Source: Malaya genurostris
Taxonomy: Eukaryota > Arthropoda > Insecta > Diptera > Culicidae
Assembly (NCBI RefSeq): GCF_030247185.1
Contig: NC_080572.1
Coordinates: forward strand, 31,480,971-31,544,970
Length of the DNA: 64,000 nucleotides
Direction of reading: 5' to 3'
Part shown: piece by piece, positions 20,719-34,658 of the stretch
How positions within the stretch are numbered: the first letter of the stretch is position 1
Layout of the letters: every line of letters begins with the position of its first letter
Notes under the pieces: generated by a model
Databases searched by the model: none
Told to the model about the DNA's origin: nothing
The model's input: only the letters and a program-made list of their open reading frames with translations
Position numbers and translations under genes: made by a program

Positions 20719-22932
20719 TCAATACTTTTCTATTTGAGTCTCTTTGATATGATAAGATTTTGCAGTTATATTAGTCGAAGATGAGTTTCCGTAGCCATCG
20801 GATAGCTTTTCGTCGCTGCTACTATCAGAAGTGAAGACACTTTTAGGTCGGTTCGCTGTAGTTGATGAAACCGAATGCTTTTCCGTCTGGTTATCGTTCT
20901 TGCAGAACCGTAAAAGATTTTTGTTAGAAAGATAAATAAGGGCACTTATTACAAACAGTATGCCTATAACGACAATTGAGATTATTACTGGTAGCCGGAT
21001 GTCTTCAGGTAAACTAGAATGTGGTGGTGGGATATCCAGATCTCGATAACCTTCGTCATCAGTTGAATGTGGTGGCTGCAGTTCTTCAGAAAAACTAACC
21101 TTCTGCCACCAAGTCCATATTCCATTATGGTAAGCTGGATTAGAAGCCGGGTCGTGAGGTTTGTTTCTTGGTTTAACTGCCATTTGGCGGTAAGTATTCA
21201 CCTTGTCGTGCATCTCCGACATTTTCTGGTAGTGTCTGCGGGAAATATCATTCAATTCACACGGGTCATTAATGATGTCGAACAGACATGGTCGAATTAG
21301 TGGGCGACATTTATTGATCACTTGCGCTGGATTGCCACAATTTATTCTAGCATGCTTTCGAAGATTATTCATTACGTCTTTGGATAATGATTGACCTGAC
21401 CATTTGGCTATTTCAGTTTGTTGGATTTTTTCAAAATATTCATCATCACTTGGTAGTGTGTCATTGGTGTTCAGGTTTCCGTACCAATCGTCACGCTTTC
21501 CTTTACTGGTAGATCCATTCACGTACTTGAATCCTTTCTCCATATAACTGCTATAGCCGAAAATTTCATCGATCATGTTAAGGACCACTCTTCGGGGATT
21601 TCCGGTATCGTACGATAACGCCTCCCACTGATCGATACCATCAATTTCCGTGTATAATCCTGCTTGAGGAACATCTATTCCTGCTGCGGAAGCAAGTGTT
21701 GGTAACCAATCAGAGATATGAACAAATTGGTTCGAAACACGTTGCTGCTCACGAAGTAAAGGACTCCAGAGGGCGGCAAAGGTCCGTGTTGAACCCTCCC
21801 AAGGTGTGTTCTTTTGCTGATGAAATTATATAAAATTTCAACAAACAGTAAATTAAAGTCCATTCGTTGATTACTTACTCCCTTAAGCGGATAATTCGAC
21901 CCGGTGTTTGCGTGCTGCCCAACCGTAGGTGCACCATTATCGGACATTACGAGAATTATGGAATTCTCCAGCATATTTTTTGATTGCAAAGTTTTGAATA
22001 TTTCACCGACGCTGTCGTCTAGTTTAGATACCATTGCTGTAAGTGGGAAGTAAAGTTTTGTTTGAGGAGATATACAACAGTATAATCTTTGTCCTACCGG
22101 CGTATGTGCGTCTATTCATATCCGAAATATGTTCCATTCTTTTTAGTGTTTCTTCGGGAGCCTGCAACGGATCGTCTTCATTTCCGGCATGTGGTGCCAA
22201 GTGGTTCACCATAAGAAAGAGTGGTTTTTCGGGGTTGTGCTGCTTGATGATTGAACTAGCGGAGTTGGTAAAGTGGTCCGTTGCGTAAGTTCCTTTGAAA
22301 GAATGATCCACCGTTGCGTTACGACGCATATCGTATCCCTCGAATTGCTGCTATAAAGCGATATAGTGAAATAATTTACCTATTTATTGGGAACGATTAC
22401 TTACGGTAGATTCTAGCATCTTCAACGTATAATTCCAATAATCGATGTAGGGTCCCAGAAATCCTACATGGCTATCAAACCCTCGCATTAGTGGTGTATA
22501 TTGCTCTGCAAAGAATCCTAAGTGCCACTTCCCAACCAAATGCGTTTTGTAGCCAGCCTCTTTGAAATACTCCGCCATGGTTTTCTGGTCCAGTCCTAAG
22601 CCCCATGGCTCATCGGAAACTATAACGTAATGCTGCATTCCTATGTTGATCGGATTTCGTCCAGTCATCAAAGCTGATCTGGAAGGAGTACACATGGGTC
22701 CAGAATAGTGCCGATTCAATATAATTCCACTATAAGCCAAGGCATCAATGTTTGGCGTTGGAATTTGGTTCGAACCATGGAATCCAACATCATTCCATCC
22801 CATGTCATCGGCCAGAATAATGACAATATGTGGTCGCCGAATACCTCCGTTAGCAGAAATACTAGCATTTAATACCAGTGGGATGACCGCCAGGATGACA
22901 CAAACCGTGATCGTTACGCGCACTGATCTCAT
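20719..22932 (-). CDS. Arylsulfatase B-like, membrane-anchored
   Basis: Four exons on the minus strand: 22932-22405, 22350-22098, 22036-21879 and 21816-20719, with short GT-AG introns and 678 residues. Residues 1-24 are a signal peptide. Residues 33-46 (RPHIVIILADDMGW) open the sulfatase fold and supply metal-binding aspartates. MCTPSRSALMTGR (about 80-92) is the sulfatase signature, whose Cys is converted to formylglycine. GKWHLG (about 134) and SDNGAPTVG carry further active-site residues, so it should be catalytic. CLFDIINDPCELNDI matches the C-terminal end of arylsulfatase B. A transmembrane helix (LPVIISIVVIGILFVISALIYL) and a Ser-rich cytoplasmic tail follow. Mammalian ARSB is soluble and lysosomal and removes 4-sulfate from N-acetylgalactosamine, so the anchor suggests a cell-surface or endosomal insect variant. 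Substrate is inferred. The start is the only ATG giving a signal peptide. Confidence 0.92.
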
Positions 22933-23231
22933 TGTATTAACAGTAGTGGTTTCAGTTTTGAACAGAAGTAGTTACACTCTGTTGGATAAAAAAATCTGTA
23001 AGAATAAGAATCAACATAATTCGACCGTTGAAGTTGTAGCACTTTTTTCGTTCATGTTTGTAAAATACAAATATTTCATAAAAAGAGGAAGAAGATAATT
23101 CGATAATCTAGCATAATTTACAGATACATGCATGAACAAAGAAGACGAACAAAGTTTTTTTTTCTCGGTATATCATTTATAAGTTAGATGACAGAAACAA
23201 GCAACAACATAGTGTTCAAACAATAAAATGA

Positions 23232-23295
23232 AATACCCGGCGAACGACCATAATTAGGTTAAAACCGGGTATAAATAAACGATTAAAAAATGAAA
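23232..23295 (+). repeat. Short interspersed repeat tail, copy 1
   Basis: Reads cgaccataattaggttaaaa followed by ccgggtataaataaacgat. A second copy is at 24606-24665. The shared end and A-rich finish suggest the 3' end of a retroposon, but the class is unknown. Confidence 0.5.
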
Positions 23296-23917
23296 CCGAG
23301 ATAAGTATACCTAATGAACAAAAGGCAATCGTGTTGTTAAGTTGACTTAAAAATTCGATTCGAAAAATGCAGTTTTTCTTAAGGAGTAAATGCATCTTAA
23401 AAGTGCGATTCTATTGAGCAAAAGCTGTAGTGTCATATACATTCAATTCTTCTCCGAGTGTGAAAACGCCAAAGACAACATACCAGTATTTGTGAAAATG
23501 TTTGCCTTAAAAGTTCGTGTACATGTTGATTATGTTCGATCAGCCGTGTATGGAGAAATTCTTTTTATAGAAAGGAAAATATTTTAAGGGGATTCCTAAT
23601 GAGACGATTTTGAAAAATCGAATTTCTATTTATTAATTTGATCGATAGATAGTCAAACTTCGAACACTTTTGGCGATAACAGCGATATGAGTATGTGTTC
23701 ATTTTGTAATAAATTTAGCACAGGAGTTTCTAAATTTATAAATGCATTAAAAACGACTTTTTCAATGAAAACACTAGAACAACAAATTTACTTATTTTTA
23801 TGTTCATATGATTATTTGACGACATCGTGTGAACGTTTGGACGCCTTTTTTGAACTCCGTTTTTTGTGCCTTTTTCTGTTTCTGTACATAAAAATAAACA
23901 AATTTGGTAACTTTTCT

Positions 23918-24065
23918 AGTTTGCCTTTAAGGAAACCAATTCCTTCTTATTTGATTTTCAGTCAGAGATCAACGAATCCGAATAAATCGCTTGGCGTCAA
24001 TGTCAAACCTGAAATATTGCCAAAAATTCGTTTATTGTGGTAATTCTTGTGAGAAATTGGACAAG
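23918..24065 (+). pseudogene. Relic of the gag-like ORF1
   Basis: Translates LRKPIPSYLIFSQRSTNPNK, matching LRKAIPSYIICGQGGIHPSK of the ORF at 17598-18482. A degraded zinc-knuckle region (CQKFVYCGNSCEK) follows after a frame change. A stop interrupts the frame at 24041. Old fragment, about 50 residues. Confidence 0.6.
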
Positions 24066-26296
24066 AAGGTATGATACAAGTCGTAATTCTAAACTAACGG
24101 TACGCTATGTTGTACAGCTGTCTAGTTTTACGTATTCTAGAAACTCGTCGTCTCGTACACCGTGTTTTCTATTGAGATCGTATTGTTCACCAAGACATAT
24201 CTCAGAACTTTACCATCCCTACCCTATTTTCATCTCACTCTCCTGTGATACTCGTGGAGATGATGTGATACCCACGGTTTCTAGAAAGAACAAGCATTGG
24301 ACTAACGTTCCTTCCCTTCCGCAGTAGCACAGCCTTTAATCGTGGCTAGCGTCGTTATTGATCATGAAATGCAAAGTGAGTGAGTATGCACAGTGAAAAT
24401 GATTTGTTTATTTCAAGCATAATTTTGTTGGTTCATTGTGCATTTTGACTCATTCGGTCAATAACGAAATGTAACTACGGGCGCTCTACTTCAGCTCATC
24501 TCAGCAACAAATACTGATAAGTCCTCTATCTTTGAGGACTAATTTGTTATAAATTTTGCTAATACTAATAAATATGTATATGTAGAGGTTTGTTCATAAA
24601 TAACTAATTCCGCCAACGTCCATAATGGTTAAAACCGGGCCCAAATAAACGATATAAAAAATAAATTAACTTAAATAAACGATATAAAAAAAATTAACTA
24701 GTTTGCGCTGAATGTTCTAAATAAATTTAAAGTTTTTTATGTTTCTTCCTCAGCAGTTTATTGTATACAACTAGCCATAGCAGTTCAATTTGAACTGTTA
24801 GATAGACTTGAAATTTAACCCTATTTTCATCTCACGTTATGATTTACGTTGAAGCACGATGTCTTCTCACTGACTGAAATAATAATTTGTACTAAACTGA
24901 TAACATTTTTTTTATTGAATCATCTTCAATCCATAATAGTTTTAAAGAATCGCTCTATGCAATCGAAAATTTTAACAATAGTTTCATACGGAACGAAGAT
25001 AAAAGCCTAGTTGATTTGTAGAATATCCAATCGAAGGTCTGCTTATGCTATTTCCATGAATTTATTTTTGCCGATATTCGAACTTTGTTTTCAACTTTAT
25101 TCTATACCTATCTCTGTTGGCCTCGACCCTCTTTCAATATAATAACGATTTAATAGATTTCATTCGTTCGTGTGTGAAACTATGCGATGTGTACTTTGCA
25201 TTAAGTTTGCCCGAGATTACTAGATATTTACTTTGAGAATATAACCGTAATGGTTCGTTGAACCCATATATCTTACAGAATTCAAAACTGACAGATCTAC
25301 TTACAAACGTCGACTATCACGCTGCCGAGTGAACAGGCACTATTTATTACTACCGGTTGCTTTAACGTACATTCACTCGATCGTCACCATGACGGTCCTG
25401 AGTTGAACTACTCACAGTGTCGCGTGTTGTTCGCGTGCCACCGATAGTGCCCGACTCACGCAGCTTAAAGAATTAAGATAATTCCTGCGCGGCCACAACC
25501 AATCAACTGCACAACAGACCGAGACTACAAGAACAGAATCAGGGCACCGATTGAAGAACGCTAAATCTTGACTAACGATTCGACAGTGAACGACACATCT
25601 CAATTAGATCTCGATAAATGATGGTCTCTCAAGCATTCCCTCAAATTACATTGACCATCCAACTGTTATCACATATCACCATTAGGACTGCCGACAATAT
25701 TATCACATTTCTGTTTGAGCAATCTGTTTACGTGTATTTCTGTTTTTGCCCTGTGAAAAGATCGTTTATTGCTTATTGCATACGGAAGCTCGAAACCAAT
25801 ACAACACGAATATCAGCAGCTCTGTACGGCACACACAATTTAAATTAATTTATTTTATAACGAAGCCCCGTCCTGAACAATTCGATTGATTTTAACACTA
25901 CCACCGAGATCCCGAGGTGGCACGACTAGTCGCGATGTCGTGCAGAACTCGAATGGGACAAGGATTCGCGCGGGTACCCACTGTAAATAGTTCTATTTTT
26001 CGAAAGCAACCAGCATTAGCGTATCTTGGGAGGGGACTACATTGTGGTGACACATGTTCTCTGTTTCATGCTTTGTTTGTTTCTGAGGTGTGAATCGTGC
26101 ACATAAACGTAAACAACCACCAAATTAGATATTGACCTTAATAATATTCAGATACTTGACAACAACGTTCAACGTGATAGAGAATCTATCGTCAGATTTG
26201 CGATGCTAGCCTTGTTGCTGAAGATTTTGCAAATTAGGGATGCCGTTATAATATTTTTTTCTGTAGATGTGATGTGAATTTACATTCTATTTCGTT
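24066..26296. other. Unassigned, with a GC-richer patch at 25330-25600
   Basis: No coding frame or transposon is recognisable apart from the short repeat at 24606-24665. The patch 25330-25600 is noticeably less AT-rich than its surroundings (cgtcgactatcacgctgccg, cgcgtgttgttcgcgtgcca) and could be a promoter or 5' UTR of a gene outside or spliced across the window. I cannot support more than that. Confidence 0.35.
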
Positions 26297-26590
26297 ATGG
26301 TAAATCGAAAGTTGCAAAAGATTTCTGCTATCGTAAAATTATCAAAAGGAAGTGTTTACACAATTTTACATGAACACTTGAACTTGAAAAAATATGTTTG
26401 CGATGTGGGTGCCGCGTTTTCTCACAGCTTATCGCTACGATGGCTGAATTCCATGAATGGACATTTTAATTGCCACTGTAACCAACATATTCGACAGATT
26501 CAGCCCCCAGCGACTATTTTCTGTTCTCATGAGAGAGAAAAACACCTGCCGTTGCAGGATCATCCATCTAATCACGTCCAAATATAATCA
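26297..26590 (+). pseudogene. Mariner transposase relic
   Basis: Translates ISAIVKLSKGSVYTILHEHL, the helix-turn-helix region of SETMAR-type mariners. A WVPRF segment follows in another frame, then a remnant of the C-terminal catalytic region (APSDYFLFS, frame-shifted). The middle of the protein with the first catalytic Asp is absent. Related to the copy at 45436-46356 but much older. Confidence 0.7.
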
Positions 26591-26810
26591 TAAACTTTCA
26601 TTTAATTTCATCATAATGAAAATAATAATATAATGATGAATAAAAACTGTATATCCGAAAACACCACCTCGTAACTCTGCAATAAAATTACGGACCATGC
26701 TTTGTTCAGATATTTATATACTGCAGGTCTGCGGTCAAAAGAATTACGTATCCAAATCTAGAAGGCTTGCTTTGCCACCAATTTATTTCACATCGTGAAC
26801 TTGGATAGAC

Positions 26811-27090
26811 CTATGTCGTTTTTCATTGAGAACACTCGTGGAGTGTTTTGCGCGATTCGTGCACTTTTCATGCAGTCGGGCAATCAAAACAGGTGCACTG
26901 TGTTTCACTGATTTGCACCGCACGAAAAAAATGCACTTTCGGGGCAATTCTCGGGCAACTATTTTGCACCCGTTTTCTTTTCAGAGCAGCAAGCGTGCAA
27001 ACCAAACTTTACAAAACCGTTTCATTGATCAACTGTCAGGGCAAAACACTGGCACCGAGCGAGTGGAATCAATGAAAAACGACACTAGTT
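26811..27090. mobile_element. MITE with TGTCGTTTTTCATTGA ends
   Basis: Ends ctatgtcgtttttcattga and tcaatgaaaaacgacactag, about 280 bp, GC-richer inside with several tgcac words. Same family as 16768-16905. 27091-28144 shows nothing recognisable. Confidence 0.75.
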
Positions 27091-28144
27091 AGAAAAGACA
27101 TTTTGTTGGTCTTATGTACACTCAGAAAAGTCGACTAAAAACGAATTTTGACAATGGAATTTAGAATTAATTTGCAAGATCTGTGTTCTATTGTCGTGTA
27201 ACAAATATTTTTGCAAATCTGTCGGATAGCTTCGTGAAGCTCAGGCAGATGCTTGTCGATGATGATGATCAAAATATTCAAATTTAATATCCTAAATGAT
27301 TCACAGAAAACAAATAATTTGTAATCATTCGTCATGTTTCGTCGCGTCCTAATTAATATAATAACGCAAACGGTTTAGTCTTGTGATAATTCAACTGGTA
27401 GCGATCTGCTTTTACTGCGCTTCATGAAATGAATAATAATTATAAATAATTACTTGAATATTTAATTTTTTCACAATTGTTTCGAAGGAACAAAGCCACC
27501 GACGAATTAGTATTGCGTTTCTCAACCTTTGATGACACAAGAAACATTTTTACCACTTGTGATAGGGTTTAAAATATGAACAACGGTCGACAAGTTTTTC
27601 GAAAAATAATTTGTTACCATTCAATTGTTTTCAGCTGAGCAACATTGCGTTGTTTCCGAATAGTTGAACTAAGTGTTCTGAGTAACATATTTGAATTTTA
27701 GAACGTTTGTTGGCAAGTAAATAAAGTCATTAATCGTATTCGTATGTGTGCAACTACTTTTGGAAAACTCGTTTAAGTGTATATCAATTTAATGAACCTC
27801 TTTTTAACCCACCTAGTGGTGTAAAAATGGCTTCCTCTTGCCAATAGTCTCATTTAAATATATTTTGTCCGTTGAGATGATTTTTGACACAAAATTTATG
27901 CAGATTGATTCGGGTAGTTCACAAAATCGTACTTCAGCGCTGCGTCACATATTCAGAAACCAAAAGTATCAGCAAAAATACATTTAAACTTGATAATTGA
28001 TCAATTTATGTAAAAAATGTGAGGAAGAAAACAGTTTTTAGGTTATGTCACACGATCCAATTTATTAACAAAAAACCATGAAAATGAACACATATTAATT
28101 CATTTTTTTCAAGTAACATTTTCAATTTTAGTAAATACTTGTAG

Positions 28145-28430
28145 CATGGGCCGCCGAGAGGGGAGGGAGAAAGAGAGGAATCGCCTCGGGCCCGGACTTT
28201 TTCAGGGGCCCGGAAATTTGAAGATTCAAAATTTGCTTTTTCATTCTACATTACAAATCAAAAATCGAAACAAATTTGGCTAGTGAATTATTTTGTTAAA
28301 ATAATGTATTTAAAAATGTCTTGATTTGATGATATTCCCATGATCACAATGTTTTTCAATTGTCATTTTTAGGGACCAGTAATATTGCATTCCCCCCGGG
28401 CCCGAATTTTCTTTTGGCGGCCTTGCTTGT
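28145..28430. mobile_element. hAT-like element with GGGCCGCC ends
   Basis: Left CATGGGCCGCCGAGAGG, right TTTTGGCGGCCTTG. The flanks share CTTGTA. Purine-rich (gggagggagaaagagagg) and gggcccgg blocks lie near the ends. hAT is inferred from the end style only. 28431-29020 has nothing recognisable. Confidence 0.5.
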
Positions 28431-29023
28431 ATGTTACCTCTCTTGAGTGTACATCATAAATCCCGAATTGACACTGTAAACTCCACAAAAGCCTTCTTAA
28501 AACCATTATAAGATGATATTGCAGCCAACTGAACTTCAAGTTCATAAAGCAAAATGAAGAAGCAAATCAAGAAAGTTTTAAAACTTGGTTTACGATCATC
28601 ATTAAAATTACTCGGATGAATTTCATAGTAAGAATATATTAAAATAGTTTACGACTTTAAGGCACAGAGAACAGACATCCAAGTATCGATTTCAATGTGT
28701 GTAAGTAATTTAACGATTGTTTTAAAAAGCAATCGCCAAGGTAATTTTTAACTAGAATTCCTAGAGTCGATTTTTTTTCAAAAATAATTTTTCGAGATGA
28801 CACTAGATCTCGACGTTTCAAACAATTCTAACACATTTGGCAGCAAAATAAAATCTGCCGCCCCCTCCTTATGGCGAATTTTCAAGATCGAAACAACTTT
28901 AACCACCGAGTGGCACCACTTACCGATTTAACTCAAATTTTGCATAGGGATTTTTTTTTTAGCACTACCGCTTTACGAAATTATGTTAGAGATGGCCCCA
29001 AAATATTGGCACACTGCAAGCAA

Positions 29024-29519
29024 TAGTCGGGGCTATGGTAATGGTTATTCGGTATAATGATCATTTGGCATATCAGTTATTCGGCATAACAGATCAACAT
29101 GCTGCTTAATAGAATTTGTTTTATTTTACTGCGTTTTGTAGAGGTCTAATGCGGCTACGTCTCATCGTTTTCAACGACGAAATCGATCTGAACCATCTGT
29201 GACGAACATAATGTTGTGCTAGTACTAAGTGAGTTGCTTATATAAAATGATAGTGTGCTATTTACTACAGAATTTTAAAAATGAATATATAACAATGCTA
29301 TTTCACCTAACATCATCGAAATATTTGAACCGATTATAAAATTCACTCACCACCCGTTCGAAACACAAATGAAACTTCACATTAGGTTAAAATATTGCGT
29401 GTCCAATTATTATTATAACAAATGGTATTATGCTAAATGACCGTTATGCCAAATAACTATTATGTCAAATAACCATTATGCCACACAGTATTATGTCAAA
29501 TGCTCCTATGTCCCCCGAA
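29024..29519. mobile_element. Element built of GGCATAAT/GTTATT words
   Basis: Both ends contain reiterated, inverted words (ggttattcggtataatgatc on the left, ccattatgccaaataactat on the right), and the outermost parts are inverse to each other (tcggggctatgg / ctatgtcccccga). The centre is unrelated AT-rich DNA. Non-coding MITE of unknown class. Confidence 0.55.
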
Positions 29520-29769
29520 TAGTCCTTTGGGTTGCTCGAACTGTTGACGTAGGACTACACAACTATTGTCAAAATCACTGTTAGTTTCTGTTTTGAACAT
29601 TTAGGAAGCAGTTATCTTTTGTGTTCCTCATATCCTTATTAGTAAATGTGGAATTCACTTTCGAATGTAGTTTGAATTTCCTAAAAAGTACCGTTTGTTT
29701 GTTTATGTTGGTGATGAGAGGTGTTGTGTCAACATAATTCAATTGAAAACAGTTTTGTACGAGTCCTTG

Positions 29770-30320
29770 TACGGACAATGTATAGGGCACTGGTCTTACA
29801 AGCCAGTTGTATGTTTGAGCCAGGGGTGGAAATAAGCAAATGTTTTGATTCACAGTAAATAAAAATCGTTAGTAATATCTTTTCATATCACATATTTATT
29901 GTAGATATTATAATGAATTTTGAAACGAATGATTTTTGATAAGATAAATTTTGGTTTTACCTAGAATTTAAAAACGTCTTCAATTTCATTTTAACAGTTC
30001 CCACAATTTAAATCATAATCGCAATTTTAGTTTTGTTACCCAATTTTTTAATTCACGGTGTTCGGTTTTTTGATTTACAATCGGAAATATTGATTCACAT
30101 TTCCGTGCGTAAAATGGGCTTATTTCCACCTGCGTAAAATGGGCTTATTTCCACCATCTATATCCGACATGAAAGGATTCTTAGTATCAATAGGATCCTA
30201 CTTGTTATGCAATGATTCTGAACGCTAAAAATCGGCTGCGAAGTCTGTTGAAACAGAAAGGCCAAATCCCACAAAAGGAATGTAATGCCAAGACTATACT
30301 TTGCTTTGACCGAACAAGTC
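29770..30320 (+). repeat. tRNA-derived SINE split by an insertion
   Basis: The head (tatagggcactggtcttacaa, then gccagttgtatgtttgagc) has tRNA-like A- and B-box wording. The body resumes at about 30160 (acatgaaaggattcttagta ... cggctgcgaagtctgttgaa) and ends with a tttgctttg-type 3' end near 30302. It resembles tRNA-derived SINEs common in mosquitoes. The intervening 29821-30158 is a separate insertion. Confidence 0.7.
29821..30158. mobile_element. Insertion with GGTGGAAATAAGC ends
   Basis: Left CAGGGGTGGAAATAAGC, right GCTTATTTCCACC. The right end is duplicated (tgcgtaaaatgggcttattt twice, 30103-30155). hAT-like by its CAG start. The target duplication is not clear. Confidence 0.6.
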
Positions 30321-31594
30321 GATTCTACTTGGATGCATAATGTCACCCCGATAAAAATCATCCAGCCCATGGTCATGATCGAGGTCGTTCAGGAGGGCGT
30401 CTCAGGGCGGTATCTCATGCAAGGCACATAAAAATCCACAGAATGCTGATGAGCAAAGAATCCTTTTCCACGGCACAACACGGCATGCAAGTCCGATAGT
30501 GTGAAGAGGCTCAGTTTAAACGGTCGTATTCATTCTATGCGAAATGCAATGAGTTTTAATGTAGACGAAATTTTCGTCTCTGTTAGGGGAAACTATGAGT
30601 ACAGCTTGGTAAAAATGGAAAATTATACATTGTTCGTTACTTTTTAAAGTTTCGACCACCAATTATTTCAAATATATTTATTTTTTTAAAAGGTTCAAAT
30701 AATGGTTCAAATATAGAATCGATGCGACCTGAACACTGTTTGCGCGGTTTTTTTCGTTTTTTGAATTCGCATTCCTCTATAGAATTCAAAAAGTAGTCCT
30801 TCATCAAAACGTGCGATACCAGTGCAGTGAATAGTAGTACAGATATCTACGCACTTGCACATTTGATTAAATTTGGATCTTCCAATAGCCAATTTTCGAG
30901 AATTTTCTGGGAGGAAGTTTTTAGAAAATTTAATTTTTGCAGATTTTCTCTCTGAGAATTAAATCTTTGGTAGGTCCAAGTGTACATCCTCAATCAAGAA
31001 AAGAGCGTCTCTTGCTCATGAAAAATAATTGTTACGGTCGTCGTTGAATGGCGGTTCAGTATTCTAAATATTGTAGAAGAAGTGTGTAGAATTGCATTTT
31101 CAAGTATATCAATAATGATTACGGCGGCATCTCATCGGATTTTTGTAGCAGTATAATACTAATCTCAAACTTAATTGAATTAAGGAAATGGACGTTTAGA
31201 AGGTCTTAGACATGTGTGACAGAAACGTTAAGATAAACGTTAAGAAATGTAATGCAATAACCTCCTCTGGGTCACAGTCACAAATTTTATTTAAATACGG
31301 TAAAAGGCTCACTGAAAATTATATACATAAGAAATGATCAGTTTTTCCAGGTTTTCCTGGAAAAAAAATCGCAAGAAATAAATGTATCTAACAACTAATT
31401 GTAGGTAAAACGAATTTTTACCAATTCAATAATGTTTCGGTACCATCTGAAGCCTCACTACGGCACTGGTTTCTTCAAACTTGATCCACAATCCAATAGA
31501 AGTTTTCAGACTTGCCTAGGACTGTTGAGATCGATTCAACCATCTTCGAGAAAGTCGACACACAGCTTTGTTGACCTATATCGATTGTCATATA
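30321..31594. other. No gene recognised
   Basis: Intergenic AT-rich sequence. I see no repeats, coding frames or RNA genes that I can support. Confidence 0.5.
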
Positions 31595-31935
31595 CAGTCT
31601 GTTACATAAAAGCGTGGTCACGATTACTCGCGATCGATATCAATACAATGCGGGAATAAGTCAGCTGACTATTGTTTAAAATTCGATTTAATCATTTTTC
31701 CTAAATGAGTACCGCGTACGCTACGCGCTTCGAAGCAGTTATTTTGTTCTCGCACCCGAAAGGTCCCAAAATGACCCAAGCTGCCGCGGCGAAATACATG
31801 AAAAAGTCGAAATAGTTTGTGAGTAAGTGAGTGAATCATTTTGAAGAGTTGAAAAATATCGACGATTTTCCAAATCGCTGCTCTGTCGGTGTATTGTCGG
31901 AAAAAGACGAAAAAGTGATTTGTGACCTGGGGTGG
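31595..31935 (+). pseudogene. Tc1-like element, 5' part with HTH relic
   Basis: Starts TA-CAGTCTGTTACATAAAAGCG, the terminal style of Tc1 elements. At 31770-31930 the translation reads KMTQAAAAKYMKKSK, then (after a stop) HFEELKNIDDFPNRCSVGVLSEKDEKV, matching the N-terminal helix-turn-helix region of Tc1-like transposases. No catalytic part or right end is visible, so it is 3'-truncated. Confidence 0.65.
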
Positions 31936-34305
31936 CATTATGTATCTCGATTCGACTAAAATTTTTATCGATCGACAACGTTTCGTATTATGGTTCTCGA
32001 TTCGAAGTCGATCATCGAGCTTTGTTCCACTTCACTCGAAGAAGTATTAGATTATCGAGAAGTTTTGGCGATATGGAACCAAAACAATCAATCTCGTAAA
32101 CGATTGAACCGATAAGAAATGGTCGAAAGCATTATTACTATCGACTATGAGTTTTCGAATACGTTTCTTTTTTTATTTAAAGGTAGTTATCGATAACATC
32201 ATAGAATTTCATGAACTTATTAGTATTCATAATCTTTATTCTAATGCATTGTTTTGTATATCATTATATATTTTGTGTGTTTGGCATATTATGTACAAGT
32301 CAAACTGTTTAAAAAGCATATTAATTGAAAGCTGCGTGGTATTTATTTAAAATAACAAAAGTAAGTCGAAACTAACCTTTGCCCAGTAACTGTAGTCTGT
32401 AATCAAATTTCAGAATCCTGTGGACAGAAAACGCCACTCAAACGGATTGTGGGAAAAAGCATATTCGCTTGATAACAATGAGTTTGTTTTTACCTACACA
32501 GAAAAAAATAATGAATGTTACAATTCACAACTACTTAGTTTTTTAAATGACGCAATATTCCACTCGCACAGAATTTTACATGTTCCGAGTGTTATTTGCA
32601 CTCGGCTACCAAGTGCCGCTGTATGGATTTATATTTATCAGATATGAGCTCTGCGGTCCAGTCGAATAACCGATGTGCTTGTGATCTAATGTTTCTCGGT
32701 TCAAGTCGTGCTGCTGCTATCGATCTTTTGTTTTTTATTTCATTAGAATTCAAGACATGTAATTTTCAAATCACACAATTTTACATGTTCTTGAATATAA
32801 TTTTGTATGAAATACGACGCTCCATTTATGTGCATCTTATAAGATGTAAAATCACAAGATTTCTTCGAACTGTGTATATATCGAACTCAAGTAAATTGAA
32901 AAATTTGTCCAAACACCTTAAAAGTATATGGAATACGTCAAAAGCATCAAAATCTCGTACTATTAGCGTGTATTTGACTCTTCAATAGTACCTAAACAGA
33001 TTATGAATACTACAAAGAATGGGTTGCTCCTGGTATCTTAAAGCTAAAGAAATATCTCCTAAAACTACACATATGGATGACGTAAATTGTATTAGACTTG
33101 CAACAATACATGAAACACACAGAAATTTTTTTATTATAATTTCAAAAGTCCATCTATAAATTGTGTACAAGAATATGCTTGAAAAATTTCTTTACTTTTT
33201 CAAATGGAGTGGAAACGAATCGGCTTCTTGATTTAAATTTAAGAAATGTGTTCACATTAATTTCGTGGCTTGAACTTACAACCGCAGTATTACAAACATT
33301 TTCATTCATTTCAGTACTTGAACCGAATAAATGTAATCGAAAATACCCAAACAATAATTCACAGTTTCATTCTTTTTCATGATTGCAATGTATATGGGTT
33401 TGTTTACCTTTGTTTGTTATGATGTTATGATAATTCGAGCAGCGTCAGTCGAAATCTAGTACCACACTGTTTTTCTCGTTAGATACTGTTAAAACTGTTC
33501 ACTCGTCAACGTCTTAACAATATTAAAATAAAATCAGTTTTAATCCATCTGGTGATGTATTGATATCGTTCTCATATTGCTGTGGTGTTGATACAAATTT
33601 AGAAGAATCTTTACTTTACTCCACCCTGTAATTCCGAAGTGAAAATAGAATCGGAGATTTAATATTAGCGTGTGAAACTATAAGACCAATCCAGTCACCT
33701 CTGAGAAAAACTGCGGCCCAGAGATCTTCGAAAAAAACCATAATATTCAAGAAGCTTTGATTTGGATGCCCTTAGCCAACAAGCAAACTATGTTTCGTTC
33801 GCAGCAGTAGTCGGCAAAAAACTTTGAATGCAAGAACCGAATAAAACATTTGCTTCGGAAGAACCGTTTTTTAGCCGGTTTATACATATTTAATTTTTCT
33901 GTCCGGTTCTCGTAAAAAAGATATTTGTATACGTTTTCGGAGTTTGCTCTTATTGTTTGTATCCGATTTTAACAATCAAAATTACTTAATTTGATTTTTC
34001 AAACTAGACAATTATTGCATTCAGTCGTTCAAGTGAAAATCGACACATTGAACTTGAAATAAGATATAAATATACACATAGTCATTCCAGGATTAAGAAC
34101 GATCGGCAAGACATTTTACACCTTCGAATCAGAGTCCGGTCTATGAATTGAAATGAGAATCTCCCCAATATCTATCGACGCAAACGCCAATGTTCAGACA
34201 AACTTTTTTGCGCATTTATTTTCCAGCATCTCGACGCGATCTGCTTGGGAGAGCTGGAGAATTTGATGGTTTCTTCAAAATAATTAGCTCTCCTGATTTT
34301 TTTCT
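31936..34305. other. No gene recognised
   Basis: Long AT-rich stretch without convincing coding frames, known repeats or RNA genes. The frames present are short and unlike any family I know. Confidence 0.5.
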
Positions 34306-34621
<316 letters not shown>

Positions 34622-34658
34622 TACAACTAGATAGATAAGGAATCACAGAACAATCGCT

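Noticed and set aside
32596..32988. 130-codon frame on the plus strand
   Set aside because: No recognisable motif and no supporting context. Treated as chance.
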